DNA from: Anaerolineales bacterium UBA4826
Lineage (GTDB): Bacteria; Chloroflexota; Anaerolineae; UBA4142
Length of the DNA: 7,572 bases
Direction of reading: 5' to 3'
Assembly (NCBI GenBank): GCA_002400365.1
Contig: DHFK01000046.1
Location: 1-7,572, forward strand
Part shown: piece by piece, positions 6,601 to 7,572 of the stretch
How positions within the stretch are numbered: the first letter of the stretch is position 1
How the letters are laid out: each line of letters begins with the position of its first letter
Made by a program: the position numbers and the translations under genes
The notes under the pieces: generated by a model
Database searches by the model: none
What the model was told of the DNA's origin: nothing
What the model saw: the letters and a program-made list of their open reading frames with translations, nothing else

Positions 6601-7336
6601 CGAAGGCGGAGAGGAACGCGACGCGCAACACGCCGAGTGTCGTGTCACGGAACCGATGACTGATCCGCGCAATCGTTTCGATCTGCTCGCGACTGCGCCC
6701 GAAGATTTTCAGCGTCGTCAACCCTTGCAAAACGTCGAGGAAATGCGCGCTCAGCCGGCTGAGCGACTGCCACTGCCGGCGCGTCAGCGCGTCCGCCGCG
6801 CTGCCGATCAGAAGCATGAATATCGGGATAAGCGGTCCGGTCAGCAGCAAGACAAATCCCGAAAGCAAATCGAGCGGGAAGACGAACGCGAGGACAGAGA
6901 ACGGGACGAGCGCGGCAAGAACGAGTTGCGGCAAGTACTGGCTAAAGTACGCTTCCAGCGCTTCGATGCCTTCGACGAGCGTGTTCGTCAGTTCGCCGGT
7001 GCGTTCGCCGCGTGCGTACGTGGGACCGAGCGCGAGGAGGTGATCGAAAACGCGTTCGCGCAAATCCGTTTTGACGCGCGCGGCAATCCGAAACGCGGCA
7101 ACCTCGCTCCCCCACGCGAACGCCGCGCGCGCGGCGATGAGCGCGAGCAAGCCCAGCAGCAAGCCCCACACGCCGTCGAGCGTCGCGTGCTGGAGAAACA
7201 CCTGCGCGATGATCTGGCTCAGCGCGCGCGCCTGAACAATCGTCAAGACGCCAACGCCGAAACCTAGGATGATCGTAAGGACGAGGAAGACGCGCGCGGC
7301 GCGGAGTTGCTGGAGCAACCGCTTGTCCAGATTCAT
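3653..7336 (-). CDS. cydDC: Fused CydD-CydC ABC transporter for cytochrome bd assembly
   Basis: Inner-membrane heterodimeric-type ABC exporter required to mature cytochrome bd; in E. coli described as a cysteine/glutathione exporter and, more recently, linked to heme handling. The 1227-residue chain holds both halves. CydD: membrane segments about 13-35, 55-77, 133-152, 155-178, 240-262 and 272-290; Walker A GPTGAGKST (372-380), signature LSAGQ (476-480), Walker B FLILDE (496-501), His532. CydC: membrane part about 641-935 with the typical FRYLERYVSHYVNFSLLARLRV (from 707); Walker A GPSGAGKST (1019-1027), LSGGE (1123-1127), ILVLDE (1143-1148), His1179. Both ATPase sites look intact. Fused CydDC is known in actinobacteria. 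The three linkers (about 318-340, 577-640, 951-986) are encoded by ladder repeats; the middle one resembles a former intergenic spacer. cydB lies 74 nt upstream. The ATG has no clear ribosome site; no better start is in frame. Confidence 0.94.
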   Translation of the reverse strand: MNLDKRLLQQLRAARVFLVLTIILGFGVGVLTIVQARALSQIIAQVFLQHATLDGVWGLLLGLLALIAARAAFAWGSEVAAFRIAARVKTDLRERVFDHLLALGPTYARGERTGELTNTLVEGIEALEAYFSQYLPQLVLAALVPFSVLAFVFPLDLLSGFVLLLTGPLIPIFMLLIGSAADALTRRQWQSLSRLSAHFLDVLQGLTTLKIFGRSREQIETIARISHRFRDTTLGVLRVAFLSAFALETIATISTAIVAVEVGLRLLYGQLEFEQAFFVLVLAPDFYLPLRLLGTRFHAGMSGAAAAQRVFEILETPTHRAECRVTSDVIRGTRHPSLVTFHDVHYTYAGDRPALHGVSFEIAPGQRTALVGPTGAGKSTVVSLLLRFIQAERGEITCDGVPLCEWLPQEWRAQIAWVPQMPYLFNESVAANIRLARPDAPMEDVIRAAELAHADEFIRALPQGYETMIGERGARLSAGQAQRLALARAFLKDAPFLILDEATSNLDVENETLIQDAIERLLGNKTALIISHRLNTVTRADQIIVLQDGSVAETGTHVSLMQQRGVYRRLVVASGAWRVTRHSGQQWSSPSTPLRSAQDAKEQRSRRAGEQGSRFNPVVGSRQSQIENRATRHSSLITFYALLRLAAPFKWWIALAILLGACTIGSSIGLMATAAYIIASAARHPSIADLAVPIVGVRFFGIARGAFRYLERYVSHYVNFSLLARLRVWFYKAIEPLAPAQLMQSAHRSGDLLSRIVGDIETLQNFYVRILAPPLVALVIAGAMFVFLSGYSSMLALIVLIFMCLVGVVVPLIVLRVSQRTNQQTVQLRSELNAQLVDGIQGIADLIAFGREQAQAERIRTLSRELVRQQTRMASLTGLHNAAGNWLTHLAMWSALAIAIPMVTSARLEGVYLPVIALAVLTSFEGVLALPLAFQYLESNLQSARRLFEIFDFRFSIFDFPFTGGAPVTRGKPKESAIGNRQSKISVDDLSFRYAPGEPLALDRVSFDLRAGTSLAIVGPSGAGKSTLVNLLLRLWDYETGTIVVGERDLRAYAPDAARALFAVVSQPTHLFNATIRENLLLARPAATDAEMIVAARQAQCHAFIASLPRGYDTLIGEQGLRLSGGERQRLAIARALLKHAPILVLDEPTANLDPATERHVLSAIQQLVPDRTTLIITHRLVGLEDADEILVLHAGRVIERGTHAELLQLNGYYWRMWELQNALIFR
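4380..4492. repeat. Inverted heptamer ladders encoding the linker before the second ATPase domain of CydDC
   Basis: One arm carries three perfect GATTGCC units (4389-4409). The other carries four perfect AAAATCG units (4457-4484). The outer ends, 4380-4392 and 4480-4492, form a perfect 13-bp inverted repeat (GAAATTTTCGATT). In protein these give the FDFRFSIFDF and AIGNRQSKI segments (about residues 951-986), absent from ordinary CydC linkers as I know them. Confidence 0.8.
5417..5628. repeat. Compound ladder repeat encoding the CydD-CydC fusion joint
   Basis: Ten consecutive 7-nt units, each starting with G, run from 5417 to 5486: GTAAAAC, GTGATAA, GTGACGA, GTGACGG, GTGGCGC, GATTTTC, GATTTGC, GATTGCC, GACTGCC, GACCACA. 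An 8-nt ladder follows at 5495-5542 (CCTGCTCC, CCTGTTCC, CCCGCTCG, TCTGCTCC twice, TTTGCGTC). Next comes a GTCCT...AGGAC-bounded motif at 5540-5571. Another 7-nt ladder lies at 5594-5628 (CCTCGTC, ACTCGCC, ACGCGCC, ACTCGCC, ACCACCA). Arms 5435-5443 and 5597-5605 are a perfect 9-bp inverted repeat. All of it is translated in frame. Confidence 0.8.
6317..6375. repeat. Inverted heptamer ladder between the first membrane and ATPase domains of CydDC
   Basis: Left arm: GTGACGA (6318-6324), GTGACGG (6325-6331), GTGACGA (6332-6338), GTGCCGC (6339-6345). Right arm: CACTCGT (6355-6361), CACTCGA (6362-6368), CACTCGG (6369-6375). A perfect 14-bp inverted repeat joins 6317-6330 and 6352-6365. It encodes roughly residues 321-340 (CRVTSDVIRGTRHPSLVT). 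Confidence 0.8.
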
Positions 7337-7346
7337 GGCGGGAATA

Positions 7347-7415
7347 AAACGTAAAACGTGAAACGCAATGACTTGACCAGGTTTACGTTTTACGTTTCAC
7401 GCATCACGCCTCACG
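7347..7415. repeat. Inverted heptamer ladder between cydB and cydDC
   Basis: Left arm: AAACGTA (7347-7353), AAACGTG (7354-7360), AAACGCA (7361-7367). Right arm: GTTTACG, TTTTACG, TTTCACG, CATCACG, CCTCACG at 7381-7415, each differing from the next by one or two bases. Positions 7347-7359 and 7385-7397 form a perfect 13-bp inverted repeat with a 25-nt loop. The cydB stop codon (7411-7413) is inside the last unit. There is no U-tract, so it is not a convincing terminator. Confidence 0.8.
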
Positions 7416-7572
7416 CCGCCAGCGTTTTCTTGCTCACCCGCTGCCGGAACACATAGTACGTCCAACCTTGGTACAGCAACACAATCGGGACGAAGATCAG
7501 CGCGACGATCGTCATCACGGTCAGCGTGTACGGGGACGACGACGCGTTGTAGATCGTCAGACTGAACTTGGG
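7411..7572 (-). CDS. cydB: Cytochrome bd ubiquinol/menaquinol oxidase subunit II, C-terminal fragment
   Basis: Only the last 53 residues are in the window; the 5' part continues past the right edge. The fragment reads SLTIYNASSSPYTL followed by a membrane helix (VMTIVALIFVPIVLLYQGWTYYVF) and a short basic tail ending SKKTLAA. This matches the last transmembrane segment of CydB, the subunit that with heme-bearing CydA reduces oxygen to water at the cytoplasmic membrane. The stop codon (7411-7413) lies within the last units of the heptamer ladder that fills the gap to cydDC. Co-orientation with cydDC indicates a cyd operon, probably cydA-cydB-cydDC, though cydA is not visible. Confidence 0.92.
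   Translation of the reverse strand, partial: PKFSLTIYNASSSPYTLTVMTIVALIFVPIVLLYQGWTYYVFRQRVSKKTLAA

Noticed and set aside
7337..7410. Inverted repeat between cydB and cydDC as a terminator
   Set aside because: The stem is AT-rich, has a 25-nt loop and no U-tract, and its arms continue as heptamer ladders, so it fits the repeat family better.

Overview
The window is a run of genes all read from the minus strand. In transcription order (right to left) they are the 3' end of cydB, a fused cydD-cydC, a Mn-type superoxide dismutase, branched-chain 2-oxo acid dehydrogenase E1 alpha and E1 beta, and the 5' part of the E2 acyltransferase, which runs off the left edge. No rRNA, tRNA, transposase or CRISPR array is visible. 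The gene set suggests a facultatively or microaerobically respiring bacterium. The GC-rich coding sequence, Bacillus-like BCKDH and MnSOD proteins, a one-polypeptide CydDC and the style of the short intergenic repeats lead me to favour Chloroflexota (Anaerolineae-like), but no marker gene here proves this.

Layout: 7411-7572 is the CydB C-terminus. 3653-7336 is a 1227-residue CydD-CydC fusion, the ABC transporter needed to assemble cytochrome bd. 3516-3652 is a clean intergenic region carrying a convincing sigma-70 promoter for sodA. 2910-3515 is sodA. 2846-2886 is a terminator-like hairpin. 1800-2834 and 745-1728 are bkdAA and bkdAB. 1-676 is bkdB, with its lipoyl and subunit-binding domains. 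Oxygen reduction (cytochrome bd), superoxide removal (SOD) and NADH/acyl-CoA production (BCKDH with an E3 encoded elsewhere) form a coherent oxidative-metabolism neighbourhood, probably in two transcription units: cyd, then sodA-bkd.

The most unusual feature is a family of degenerate short tandem ladders, mostly with an exact 7-nt period (some 8), usually arranged as facing inverted arms. Their unit sequence differs at every site and drifts by about one or two bases from unit to unit. They fill three stop-to-start gaps (cydB/cydDC, bkdAA/bkdAB, bkdAB/bkdB) and, remarkably, also sit in frame in protein inter-domain linkers: twice or more within CydDC, including the CydD-CydC joint itself, and once in E2. 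E2 also carries an in-frame palindromic element of about 107 bp. The CydD-CydC joint looks like a former ladder-filled intergenic spacer that lost its stop codon.
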